Source: Fomes fomentarius (lineage: Eukaryota > Basidiomycota > Agaricomycetes > Polyporales > Polyporaceae). Taken from it: 64,000 nucleotides of DNA. Each line of letters starts with the position of its first letter. Position 1 is the first letter of the stretch. Shown here one piece after another: positions 11,138-23,878 of the stretch. The translations under genes and the position numbers were made by a program. Location of the stretch: assembly GCA_022606135.1 (NCBI GenBank), contig JABYQN010000001.1, positions 1,364,001 through 1,428,000 of the forward strand, written 5' to 3'. The notes under the pieces were generated by a model. It searched no databases. It was given only the letters and a program-made list of their open reading frames with translations, and was not told the DNA's origin.

Positions 11138-13788
11138 ATGAGTGGACAAGGTGGCCAAGATGCCAAGTTCTTCCAGCGGGGCAAGATTCAGGTGCGCGCT
11201 CTACAGACGTCTTACTACCTTGTTACGAACGGGCTGCGACCAACACGATGTATGTAGGAATTGCGCGCCGAACTGGAGGCGGCGGAGAGCAAGGACAAGA
11301 AATTTGTCAAGCGGAAGACGGTTTTGAAGAAGATTGTCGCTAATATCACGATGGGCAATGACAGTGAGTCGGTCCTCTTTGCTTTCCGGGCAGACGCTTA
11401 TGGCACTTCGGGTGGGATAGTGTCACCTCTATTCACGGATGTCGTGCAATGTCTCGGGACGCCATTATTAGAGATAAAAAAGAGTGAGACATTCGCCCCG
11501 TGCAGCAACCCTAGTGTGCTCATCGTTCGGTCAGTGGTGTACCTTTTCCTCGTAAGCTATGGCCGTCAAAAGGCCGACCAGCTACATCTCGTCATTCCGA
11601 GCTTCTTGCAGGTACGCGACCCCTGTGCTATATCTTGCTCATGGAATTGTTAACAACGTTCAGGACTGTAACGACCGCAACCCCCTAGTTCGCGCCCTTG
11701 CCATCCGAACCATGTCCTACATACCTACTCCCATCGTCATCGAGGCTCTTACCGAGCAGCTAAGGCATTGTCTTAAGGATAGGGATCCCTATGTTCGGAA
11801 GACTGCTGCCATCTGCGTTGCGAAGCTCTATACCGCGGACCCACGGAAGGCGGAGAAGGGTGGTTTCGTGGAGATGCTACGAGATCTGCTACTCGACTCC
11901 AACGCAACGGTCGTAGCGAACGCAGTTGCGGCACTATCGGAGATTGGCGACCGTCAAGATGGGGTCATCTTCAAGCTAAACCTTACAGTGGCCAACAAGC
12001 TGCTGACCGCCCTGGGTGAAAGCTCTGAGTATGTGAGCCGTACTTCCTGGTACGGAATGTAGCTGACTATAGTTCAGATGGGGTACCATATATATCCTCG
12101 ACTCCCTGTTACGATACGTGCCCGAGCGACACATCGACGCGGAGATGATGGCAGAGCGTGTCATTGTGCAGTTGAACCATGCCAACTCTGCTGTGGTATT
12201 GACGGCGATCAAAGTACTCTTGTACCTCATGAACTACATGGAGAACCGAAAGCTCATGGATTACATCTGTAAGAAGATGGGCCCTCCATTGGGTATGTGA
12301 TTTGCACTCCCTGGAACACGTTGTCTCACGAAGCCACTAGTCACGCTTCTTTCATCCGGCCCGGAGGTGCAATACGTCGCCTTGCGGAACATCCTTTTGG
12401 TAATCCAACGGAGACCAGCTGTCCTGAAGAATGACGTTAAAGTCTTCTTCTGCAAATACAATGATCCTATATACGTGAAGCTCGCCAAACTCGAGATCAT
12501 GTATCGTCTAGCACGAGAAGAGAACGCAAGAGAAGTGCTTGCAGAATTACAGGAGTGAGTTAACTATGCTACCTGCTGGTGTTGTGACGTTCATCGTAAT
12601 ATCATGAAGATATGCGTCCGAGGTCGATGTCGACTTCGTTCGGAAGGCCGTGCGGTCCATCGGTCGACTCGCTATCAAGGTTCAGGCCGCGGCAGACTCC
12701 TGTATACAGGCACTGCTAGACCTCATTGAGACGAAGGTGTCCTACGTGGTGCAGGAAGCCGTCATTGTGATCAAAGACGTGTTTCGACGATACCCAGGAA
12801 AATACGAAGGTATCATCCCGAAGCTTTGCGAACACCTCGATCTTCTCGACGAGCCAGAATCCAAGGCCGCAGTCATCTGGATTATCGGCCAATTTGCGAA
12901 TCGAATCGACAATGCCGATGAGCTTATGGACGACCTCACGTATACTTTCCTGGAGGAGCCCACAGAGGTAGGCGATTGCTTTCCCGTGTCCCTATGCATG
13001 AATCGATGTTGACCATATGTTTAGGTGCAGCTTGCGTTGCTCTCGGCTGCGGTCAAACTTTTTATCTACAAAGCGCAGTCAGATACGACAAAGGCGCTTG
13101 TTCATAAGGTACTCAAGTGGGCTACAGAAGAAGTTGACAACCCAGATCTACGCGACCGAGGGTTCATGTACTGGCGCATGCTCGCGATCAATCCCACCGT
13201 CGCCGGTGAGATCGTACTTGCAGAGAAACCTGCGATCACCACCGACGCCGATCGCATGGACAGAGGTGCACTTGACCAACTGCTCTTGCACACCGGTACC
13301 CTGGGCAGTATATATCACAAGAATCCAGAGGTGCATTCGATGTCTATGCGTCATCGCGTTTGTTGTTGACCCGCGTCGTTGTTTAGACCTTCATCCGTAA
13401 CGCGACCGGCAAGGCACTCACGGACAGCCCTGCACTGAACCAGCTATCACGACAGGTCCTGGTTCCGATCACCCGACCTAATCTACACGCACCTGCTATC
13501 GTGGTGCCCGGGCCCGGGCCCATGGAGCCCGCGCAGGCCGGCGCGGCGACGGGCAACTTATTGGACACAGATGGACCCCCTCTTCCAGCGAACGAATCCT
13601 CGGGCGACTTGATGGGAACCAACGCGTCCCAAGACCCCCCGAGCAATGAAGGTGACGGCGACGACGACGAAGGCGTTCTATCTGCACCTGCGTCTGCAAA
13701 TCCCTATGCAGGATTGGACAGTGCATTTGGAGGATATCTAGCGGACCAGCCGCGCCCACAGAACAAGGACTTGCTGGATATGATATGA
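11138..13788 (+). CDS. Beta-adaptin, large subunit of an AP-1/AP-2 clathrin adaptor
   Basis: Ten exons: 11138-11191, 11258-11363, 11421-11483, 11535-11611, 11664-12028, 12078-12292, 12341-12554, 12610-12967, 13025-13330, 13387-13788; 719 residues. The protein is one of two large subunits of the tetrameric clathrin adaptor at the trans-Golgi/endosome or plasma membrane. The trunk is highly conserved: [15 protein letters not shown] at the start, then [79 protein letters not shown] and [15 protein letters not shown]. The C-terminal about 110 residues are a Pro/Gly/Asp-rich hinge ending NKDLLDMI; there is no appendage ear domain, as in short fungal beta subunits. The last exon carries [11 protein letters not shown], a clathrin-box-like LLDTD. 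I cannot tell AP-1 from AP-2 beta by eye. Confidence 0.93.
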
Positions 13789-14023
13789 TGATGTCTCGTT
13801 TAGCGCTTGTATATTATCCATCGATGTTGTGCACTGTATGTGCTGACGCTTTGCCTGCATTGCTATCACTTGCATGACGTGCTCGACCTCCATCCTCGAC
13901 AAGTGGCTGCAATGAGAGTGGACTGTGGTATTGAACATAACTTTACAGATGCTTGCATACCGACTTCAGGAGCACATTATCTTACATTTTGACATACATA
14001 TTCCTAAATTTATCTTCGACTCA

Positions 14024-15822
<1,799 letters not shown>

Positions 15823-16506
15823 GGCACGACAGAGACCGACCTGTGAAGCTTATGTAGGCGTCGCACGGGACCTGCTAGCGCACATTGCGCAACTGTGCAG
15901 GTTCTCGCCGAGTCTAGACAAATCCAATGAGAACATCTCGCATGGCCGAGGGCACCTACTACGTGACCTAGCTCCCCGCTACCTGCGTCGTGATAAGTTC
16001 TTGAGCCACTCATGTATCAGCAACAGGTGCCAAACGTGAACACAGGCTGACCAGACTGACGTAATCTCATGTTGTTCGCCCAGCCAGCATGTACTACTTA
16101 GACCATGGAGGAACGTTCAACGTTGAACTTTTGAACGATGACCATGTCGTACTTATGGGTTGGACATGCATCTCCGGTCGTTGCTGGTCAGTGTTAAAGG
16201 GCAAGGGCATCCATCGCGGTAGGCGCCCACGCTGTACTAGCCACAATATGCACTCGGGGCTTTTGACTTTTGAGCTCGTAGCTACACTATGCTGATGGAG
16301 AGACGCCGAAACTTCATTGCACAGTACCATTGAAACAGTACGTACACACGATATTCCTCCCCACAACACATGTCATTCTTGTCGACTAGGATGGCGTTCA
16401 ATACTATGTATCGTTGGACCACGAGAGATCACAAAACTAGCCATAAGCGTTGCCCGTCCTCAGTACTGACTAGGAATCCTGCCAGCTGAGGTGCCGGTCA
16501 TATGTC
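15823..16506. other. Intergenic, fumarate reductase promoter and APC5 3' flank
   Basis: About 680 bp. The part near the fumarate reductase start should be its promoter and includes the palindromic motif at 16113-16137. No gene is seen. Confidence 0.45.
16113..16137. promoter_or_regulatory. 14-bp perfect palindrome with flanking repeat, upstream of fumarate reductase
   Basis: GTTCAACGTTGAAC (16115-16128) is a perfect palindrome, followed by TTTTGAACG. It lies about 290 bp upstream of the minus-strand fumarate reductase start. Apart from one base and a 2-bp insertion it matches the motif near 1118-1141 upstream of SQR. Confidence 0.4.
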
Positions 16507-19500
16507 TTATCTTGATGCGATGGCTGCACCGACCTCGGTGACGACCAACCAGACGTCCTCGATCCAGGGCTCGACGATCTCAATATGCACGCGCTCGCGC
16601 ATCCTCTGCGTCGTCTCGTGCTTTTTCGCAACCGTGTCGCGGCGCTCAATGTCGCCGAGATTGTGCAGCACGACGGAGAGAAGGAAGAGTACGTCGGCCT
16701 CGGCGGCGAACATCTGGATGCGCGCGTACGTCAGCTCTGCAGCCTCAAGCAGCGGCACAGTCTCCTCCAGTGCGGCCCCTGTGAAAGAGCGCAATCACCA
16801 TCGTGAGTTGGATAAGCGCGAAGACAAGTTCGTGAAGGAAAGGGAATGGAAACGGAGCGGCGACGGAAAGATTACGAGCGTGCGGGGAGTTGGAGGGGTG
16901 CCAATGCATGGACAGAAGATCCGAAATCCGTTTGCCGTTGAAGGGTGGGGTAGTGGGGAGGTGGCAGTAGCAGGTCAAGTAGTGTGAGAGAGGATCGTGT
17001 GCAGAAGAGTTGCACAGGTTCGATGGCGACAAGCCGGCAGAGCGAAGCGGTTGGATGGAGGGTCGTGGAGATGGATGAGGGTCGGGTCGAGGTACAGCGT
17101 GATGGTCCAACAGGGGAGACGAATATACAAGATACCAGATAAGCGATTAGGCATATCAGTGGGTCCATGTGGGGGGCCGGCGTGTGATGGAGGACTACGA
17201 TCAGTACGCGCGCGGAGGTGAACTGAGCAACGGGGCGTACGTGACGAGTCGCCAGCGGCGATGATGCAGCGCGCGAGCGTGTACTGCGCAAACGCCTTCT
17301 GTTCTAGATCATCCTCACTCATGATCTTTGAGAAGAATGATAGACATGAAGTATCGTCAGCAAGGGACAGAGAGGGTCGCCGATGGATGGGCGCCGTCGC
17401 ACGGAGAGCGGAGCCGTCGTACACCGCTCATCGCACAGCTCACGACGGAAGAGACGTACCTGAGGCATCACTTCGTCGAGGATGCGTTTACACCACTTGG
17501 TCATCCCAAACTCGAGTCCGACATCTGCGAGTAGAATGATGGCTGTGCGGTACAAGTTATATCGCCCATGGTACTCTGCGTGCCAGAGGGCGGTGAGCAA
17601 CTGGTCGACGCTCGCGTGGCTCTGCTCGCACATCTGTGGCGACGGTGTCAACAACTAACAAACTCAAGAAACGGTGGTATGCAGTTTGAACGCACGCGCA
17701 TAAGCATAGCTTCATATAGCGGATCCCGTGCAATCGACCCGATAGGTTCCTTCGCCCACTGATATTCGCGCGGAGCATGTGGTGTGTTGGGTCGCCTGGG
17801 CATTAGATACTCCTTGAGCTGCCGCTGTTTGCGACTGAATGCGGATAATCAGCGGGCACGCGGATATTGGATTTAGGGGAGACGTACTGTCGGCACGCCC
17901 GAAGAGCGAGTATGTTCCATATCTCGCTTGCCCATAGGTTGTAGTCGGGGATGTTTAAACCACGCCATACATCCGGTTCCAGCAACGATGCGATTGACTC
18001 TTCGTAATTCCCTTGCCGAGCTTTCTGTCAATCGACATACTATCATTAATTAAATAATCATGAAGGTGACGCATGACCAGAGACCGACGTGATATGCGCG
18101 GTTCAGTGTGACAGTGAGTCTGTTGTTGTCGTCTCCGCCGACTTCTGAGAAGGCCGTCACAATGTCTTCTTCGATGCGTGCAAGCTTGAAGCAGCCTAGC
18201 AGTAGGGTTGAAACACGTCTGGTACGGGTGCGGTGAGATCGTTCGGCTTACCGAACGTTGCCCATACAATGCTTTGCACTGCGTGTTGCGCGAACTGTTC
18301 TGACTCGACAAATTGTCCGCCCTGGACGTCGATGAAGTGATCGTATAGACCTATGGCTTGAATGATACGTTCGTAAGAGGAAGTCAAAGGCTGTTGCTGT
18401 GCATATATGTCAGCCTGAGGCCATTATAGACCGTCGAGCAATGTCTTACGTACGTGCTGAACGTTCATCAACTTCCTGACATCGGCGAGGATTTCGAGGG
18501 GATGCATGTCCGGCTGGACCTCGTTGATAATTGGTCTCCGCCCTCTTTCAATCGGCGGCAACCGATGTAGAAGGCTTCGAGCGGACATGAGCCGTTGAGC
18601 GGGAAGAACGGAAAACAGGCGCAAATGAGCGGGTTGTACCTGGAACAGTGCTGCAAAGTCTTGTTGTCACCCGCTGTACGCGAGGCGGTGATTGCTTCTT
18701 CTAGAGTCTATGCCATGATCTGCACTCTGGGGCAAAATCCTGAAGCATCTTTACCACTCACTTTTCGACAGGCTGCTAACTCACGTCGAAGGAAGTACAT
18801 TCGCGCTAGGTTTAGCATGGCATGTTGGCGTAGTCCCCTGTATCCATGGCTTAGGTGAGTCTAGCCCACATTGGGGTACAACGACAACGCACAGTTCGCT
18901 ACCATCGTGGAACTTCTGTTCAAAGAACCTCCTGAGACCGTCATTAGCGACGTTGCTGTCGCCAGTAATCAACCCTTTCATGAACCTGGCCGTTGGAGGG
19001 AGAGGCAAGGTCCCCAGATCGGGTTAGTCCAGGATGATCGAACGCATTGCCGGAACTTACAGTGCATAAGTCTCGGCGCCGGCGTATTCTGTCTTGTCGT
19101 GTTTGGTCTTGAAGAGTTGGTAGTCTGTCCGAGGGACACGGTCAGCCAATACTGTGGGCGCCATGCCATACTGAGGTCATGGCAATACCGTTGGTTATGA
19201 TATCTCGGCGAATCTGCCCATATCCCACAGGGGTGCCGTCAACGCCCGCATTGACCCAAGCTAAAAAGGCGCTATGGAGCTTTTCAATGCCACCAATCGA
19301 TAGCTTGGTAAAGGTGACAAAGCAGCGATGGCAGAAGTAGCCAAAGAGCGAGCGGCGACTCTGGTCGATGGTGTTAGTCGTTGAATGATGAGCATGAGTC
19401 GCGAGCGGATGTCAAAACACTCACAAATCGTGCTGTCTGGGATGCGGTATGGCGGTGAGATTCATAATGCCAGGCACACGAAAGACGTACCTCATCGTCA

Positions 19501-20025
19501 TCTCTGTCTAAGAACATGATCGGGAGGGCTGTCGAGATCTCAATGACAGCCGCCAGATAATTATAACACGCACTCACTCTGCATGAAGCTAGAGAGTATG
19601 TCTGGTGTTGCAAAGAGAGTTCCCTGTAGGGGGGTAAGCTAGTGGCAACGTTCATACTTGAAAGAGGTCATACCACTCTCTTCAGTTTCTGAATTATATC
19701 TTGAACTGGCTCCGTCTCCACGGATAATGCAGCTTGCTGTATGTCCCTCAAAAAGGCTCGATATGATTTCGGGGCTGTGACCTAAGAAGATGTGGCTGAG
19801 AGATTGGACATTGGCACCAGGTGAATGAGAATGTACCTCAGCCACTTCTCGAATCATTAAGCGATGGAGGGCAAGAGCAAATCGTTTTGGTATGGCGACA
19901 TCATCCTCATCAAGTGCATAGAAACCATGCATGAAGATGTAGAGCAGAAACACATGATGTGGCCTCAAGACATGGCTTGGTCGAGCACAAGTTGGAACGG
20001 GATCTGGTGGCGGTGGAGGAGGCAT
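16507..20025 (-). CDS. APC5: Anaphase-promoting complex subunit 5
   Basis: Eighteen exons on the minus strand: 20025-19837, 19781-19674, 19623-19578, 19528-19491, 19436-19425, 19360-19189, 19124-19061, 18985-18893, 18837-18762, 18707-18640, 18574-18454, 18396-18252, 18195-18089, 18024-17888, 17834-17696, 17633-17460, 17325-17241, 16778-16507; 681 residues. Apc5 is a TPR scaffold subunit of the APC/C ubiquitin ligase that controls mitotic exit. TPR-like helical repeats are plain: LRQHAMLNLARMYFLRRELAACRK, TLEEAITASRTAGDNKTLQHC, LTVTLNRAYHKARQGNYEES and the C-terminal LHNLGDIERRDTVAKKHE. LADVGLEFGMTKWCKRILDEVMPQ and DLEQKAFAQYTLARC are also characteristic. Exons are very short, including one of 12 nt. 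The last intron (17240-16779) is 462 nt, about eight times the gene's norm. Two junctions (exons 13/14 and 14/15) rest on phase more than on strong splice signals. Confidence 0.85.
19425..19436 (-). other. 12-nt microexon of APC5
   Basis: On the minus strand ACAGCACGATTT (Thr-Ala-Arg-Phe) lies between acceptor CCCAG and donor GTGAGT. It joins in phase 0 between DRDDDE and SRRSLFGYF. Skipping it also keeps frame, so it could be optional. Confidence 0.6.
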
Positions 20026-20356
20026 GTGAACTTGTCTGCGGCGTTCGAGCGGAGCGTTTGACAGTGTAGTAATGTATGCAGATCGGGCTCCCGTGCTCCG
20101 CGAAAGTGCAGCCTAGCGAGTCGAAGACCCTAGAGTGGCTAAGATGACAGGCAAAGACAAGAGCAGCCTTGGTCAAACTCCGAGCGATTCGGAGACGCGT
20201 GTCGCGTGAAGTCACTCTCAGTCACGCACGCGTCGTGGGAAGGAGATTCCATTCCGGGTTGTCCAGATTTTCAGACTCGAGCCTAACACCAGGCCGCTTC
20301 CTTAAGCACCGTTCACCTCTCGACTCAGTACTCTGCCTGTTCACACCAAAATAATT
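20026..20356. promoter_or_regulatory. Divergent promoter of APC5 and NOC3
   Basis: A 331-bp gap between two outward-facing genes must hold both promoters. No specific element is recognised. Confidence 0.45.
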
Positions 20357-23300
20357 ATGCCTGCCAAAGGTCCCAAGAGGCGACCAGCGCACATAGCGCA
20401 AGTTAGTCGGGTCACTTCTATGCCCGTGGATTCACACTCACAGGGCCTGTAGAGGCCGTCTAAGAAACGCAAAGTCACGAAAGATGCTCAACCCTCAAAG
20501 TCGAAGAGCAAGGGGAAGGAGAAAGCGTCCGACCGGCCCACCATTCCTATACCCAACCAAGGCAACGAGGATGACGTCGAGCTCTCTGAGGAGGATCTAG
20601 ACCTTTTGGAGGAGTACGGAGGAGCGGTCTCATTCTTACGTTCACTAGATGAGAAGGATATCGCAAGGTACGCGCTATCACTTTATCTTCACTCGTTGTT
20701 TCGAACGGTCCTACAACAGGAGCAAGAAGGAGACGGTGCGGTTGCACCAGTTACACAAACCGGTCCGAAAGACTATAGAGGACGACCTTCCGTCAGTCCA
20801 CTCCCATTCAGATGACGAGGAGGAGTGGAGCTCCGGAGTCGATGATCCGGATAGCATCTCGGATGAGGAGGTGCTCGACTCAGACGAAGAAGCGCACTTG
20901 GTTGCCGAATCCTCCTCGGCCGCAGGGGCGCAGCGCAAACGGCGGCGGAAAGCTGCCGACTCAGATGAGGAAGAACTACCATTCGAGACTCAGCCGCGAA
21001 GGCGGCGCATGTCCTGGGAGCCCAAGGTCGACAAAGAGAATGGTATCGAGCGATTGCCAATCAAGTTGGCAGACGGGCGGATCCAGAAAAGTGGTAGCAA
21101 GGTTATCCTGGACGACAGCGAAGACAGCGGTCTAGACAGTGACTCAGACAGCGCTGAGCGTCAGGCGGAGCCAACACCCCATCCCAGGGATGATGTGTCT
21201 ACGGGCGCGCGATTTGGTAGGCCCGCAGTGGTGGACGTGATTGGTCAAAAGTCCCGTAAGGCGCGAATACAGGGCGCGAAGGAACAGATTGCCGGCCTAT
21301 GTCAAGAGATCATCGGCGATCCAGAGAACAGCGTAAGGCCACGTCTTGGTCATTCCTCGATTTAGCTGACCTTATTGTGAACGCAGTTAGGCCTACTTCG
21401 GCGTTTGCACACTTTTTCGTTGCCCGAAATATCCACGCCGACACACCCGGAACCTGTAGCGAACGACATTTTCGTCCGGAAGTTGACGATGTTGTCGCAA
21501 CTCGCGGTCTTCAAGGATATCATTCCGGGCTACCGGATACGTGCTCTCACGGAAAAGGAGAAGGCAGAGAAGGTTAGCCAGATGGTCCAACGAACACGAG
21601 ACTGGGAACAGGGTCTCGTGGGCGTGTACCAAACCTACTTGCGCATCCTAGAGGCGGAACTCAAAGGTGTGAAACACTAAACGGTAGCTTATTTCTTATC
21701 GGAGACGACTAAGCCCTCATCCTTAGCGAAGAGCGAGCTTACGGAAACGGCTCTTCACTGTATGTGCACGCTTCTAGTGGAGGTGACACACTTCAATTTC
21801 CGTGGCAACCTAATGAGCTCCATCGTCGCCTCTCTAAGTAGGAAGTCTTGGGATCATGTAGGTGGCTTCCCTGTCGAGGATGTGTCATTTCCACACCGTG
21901 TCTAATCACCTGCCATACATACATGCAGTCGTCCGACAGGTGTCTAGACACATTGATCAAGGTCTTCCGAGCCGACAACACCGGCGAGGCATCGCTTGAG
22001 ATCGTGCGGCTTCTCAATCGCATGATCAAGGAACGCAAATACAACGTCCATCCGGAGGTTTTGTCCTGCCTTCTTCACCTCCGCTTAAAGTCGGAGCTCG
22101 GTGTTCGAGCATCCGAAACCAAAGCAGATAAGGAATCGGGTGGTGGAGTAGGGAAGATGTTCTCCAAAGGTCGGGCCGCAGCGCGCCGAGCAAAGGGCAA
22201 GATGGTCGACCAGCCTCATCTGAGCAAGAAAGCAAACAAGGCGCTTAAGGAGCGGAAAGAGATCGAGAAGGAGATGCACGAGGCGGCTGCGGAAGTTGAC
22301 AAGGAGGAGCGTGCGGCCAGGGTAAGTGCACTTCTTCCTCTATACGCTGGTACTAGCCCATTGCGATGGAATCTTCCCACCGCCCGCTCACACGAATTCG
22401 TGCGCTACGACTAACCATACTTGCCTCCGCCAGCATACGGAGACGCTCAAGCTACTGTTCGTGCTCTACTTCAGCGTACTGAAGACTCCACACCGGACAC
22501 CGTTGCTGCCGGCGGCGCTGCGCGGTATCTCCAAGTTTGCGCACCTCGTCAACATCGACTTCTTCAAAGATCTCTTGCAGGTGCTCAAGACGCTCATGAC
22601 CCGGGACGAGGAAGCCGCTGTTATTGTTGACACAAAAACGGACACGAGCCGTTCGTCGCCTGAGCCTGGCCCACAGGACAACATGCTGGACATCGCCACC
22701 GTACAGCATCAGCTCTTGTGTGTCGTGACAGCCTTCGAGCTTCTCTCCGGACAAGGTACGCACCCCATTTTCCTGGGCCCCTCTTCCCTATTATTCTCTG
22801 CCCCACCGACCGTGTGGAGCTCACCTCGCGCCTTCCCTTTCCGAATCAGGCGAAGCACTCGACATTGATCTCAGCGACTTCGTCAACCGCCTCTATGCGA
22901 TTCTCCCGCGGCTCGCGCTCATGCCCGACATCGAGACGCCTCCGCCCGCCATACGGAGCGTGCGCAGCCCGCCCCCCAGTCGACCGCCGACGCCCTCTTC
23001 CGCGCGCTCCACCTCGTCTTCATCCCGCGCTCTGCGTCCGCTGCCCCCCCGGCTTGGCGATCCGCTGCGTTCGCGAAGCGTCTCCTCTGCGCCGCACTGC
23101 AGTGGCCCCCCGCGACCGCCGCCCGCGCGATCGAACTCGTCGCCGAGCTCGTCGAGCGCGATCCAAAGCTCGAGGCCCTCCTCTCGACCGAAGACCGCAC
23201 GGGGAACGGGGTGTATCGGCCCGACGTGGACGACCCGCAGGTGTGCAATGCGTTCGGGAGCTCGTTCTGGGAGCTGCACACGCTTGCGAGGGAACATTGG

Positions 23301-23357
23301 GCGGAGCAGGTGCGGCTCGTCGCGGGAAAGCTTTTGGATTCTCATTCCACATCGTAA
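20357..23357 (+). CDS. NOC3: Nucleolar complex protein 3 (ribosome biogenesis / replication licensing)
   Basis: Eight exons: 20357-20401, 20453-20667, 20720-21332, 21387-21666, 21727-21857, 21929-22321, 22434-22755, 22850-23357; about 835 residues if the last exon is read through a one-base break. Noc3 forms the Noc2-Noc3 complex that moves 60S pre-ribosomes and also takes part in pre-replicative complex assembly. The N-terminus is basic (KKRKVTKDAQPSKSKSKGK), then acidic Ser/Asp-rich. The NOC3 domain follows (IQGAKEQIAGLCQEIIGDPENSL, LAVFKDIIPGYRIR, KVSQMVQRTRDWEQGLVGVYQTYLRILE) and then the CBF/Mak21-like C-terminal domain. In the last exon the frame ending MPDIETPPPAIRSVRSPPP must shift at the six-C run 22972-22977 to reach the conserved QSTADALFRALHLVFIPRS and the end LLDSHSTS. 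Unshifted, the frame stays open to 23562 with a Ser/Pro/Arg-rich, non-homologous tail. Confidence 0.88.
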
Positions 23358-23878
23358 CGTAGTTGCTATGTACTGGCGAAGCGCATGTTCCCGCGCGGCG
23401 GGGGCTCGTGTACATGGTAGAGAGGCATGTCATCACGGTCGTGTCCCTGCCACGCGGGGTGTGCTAGCGGTGGTGATAACGGCGAGATTGACTACGGAGG
23501 TAACAGCCAAACGTACAGGAAGAAGGGGGGATAGCTCGAAGGTGGTAGATGATACAGGATGACATTCTGGCGAGCTATATCTACAATGTGTTGCTTGGGA
23601 CAGGTCAAAGATGCTACAAGGGGGAAGAGGAATCGTTTGTGACAACAGCATGTACAGAGCGAGGCGTAAAAAGCGACCGGTGAAGTGAGTGAACGACGGG
23701 CGCGCGAGGAGAGGAGCCGAGGCCGAAAGAGAGTCCTGCAAAGTCAATAAATAATTGCGCGGTATGGTCCGTTCGGCAGACAAATAAGGTATAAATACGC
23801 GAGCAAGTCCGCGCAAAAGAACAGAGTACGCTTGGACGGATTGAAATGATTCAGTGCGGTTAGGTGAGCGGAGAGGGG
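23358..23878. other. Convergent intergenic gap
   Basis: About 520 bp between the NOC3 and TEA-factor 3' ends. It probably holds two 3' UTRs. No separate feature is recognised. Confidence 0.4.

Noticed and set aside
16872..17291. 139-codon minus-strand frame across the last APC5 intron
   Set aside because: It overlaps an APC5 exon in another frame, is Ser/Arg/Pro-biased and has no motif.
22955..22979. A 20-nt GT..AG intron that would restore NOC3 frame
   Set aside because: Far below the length at which fungal introns are spliced; a missing C is simpler.
22978..23562. Open frame continuing past the NOC3 break to 23562
   Set aside because: It is a Ser/Pro/Arg-rich product of a GC-rich exon read out of frame; the neighbouring frame carries the conserved NOC3 C-terminus.
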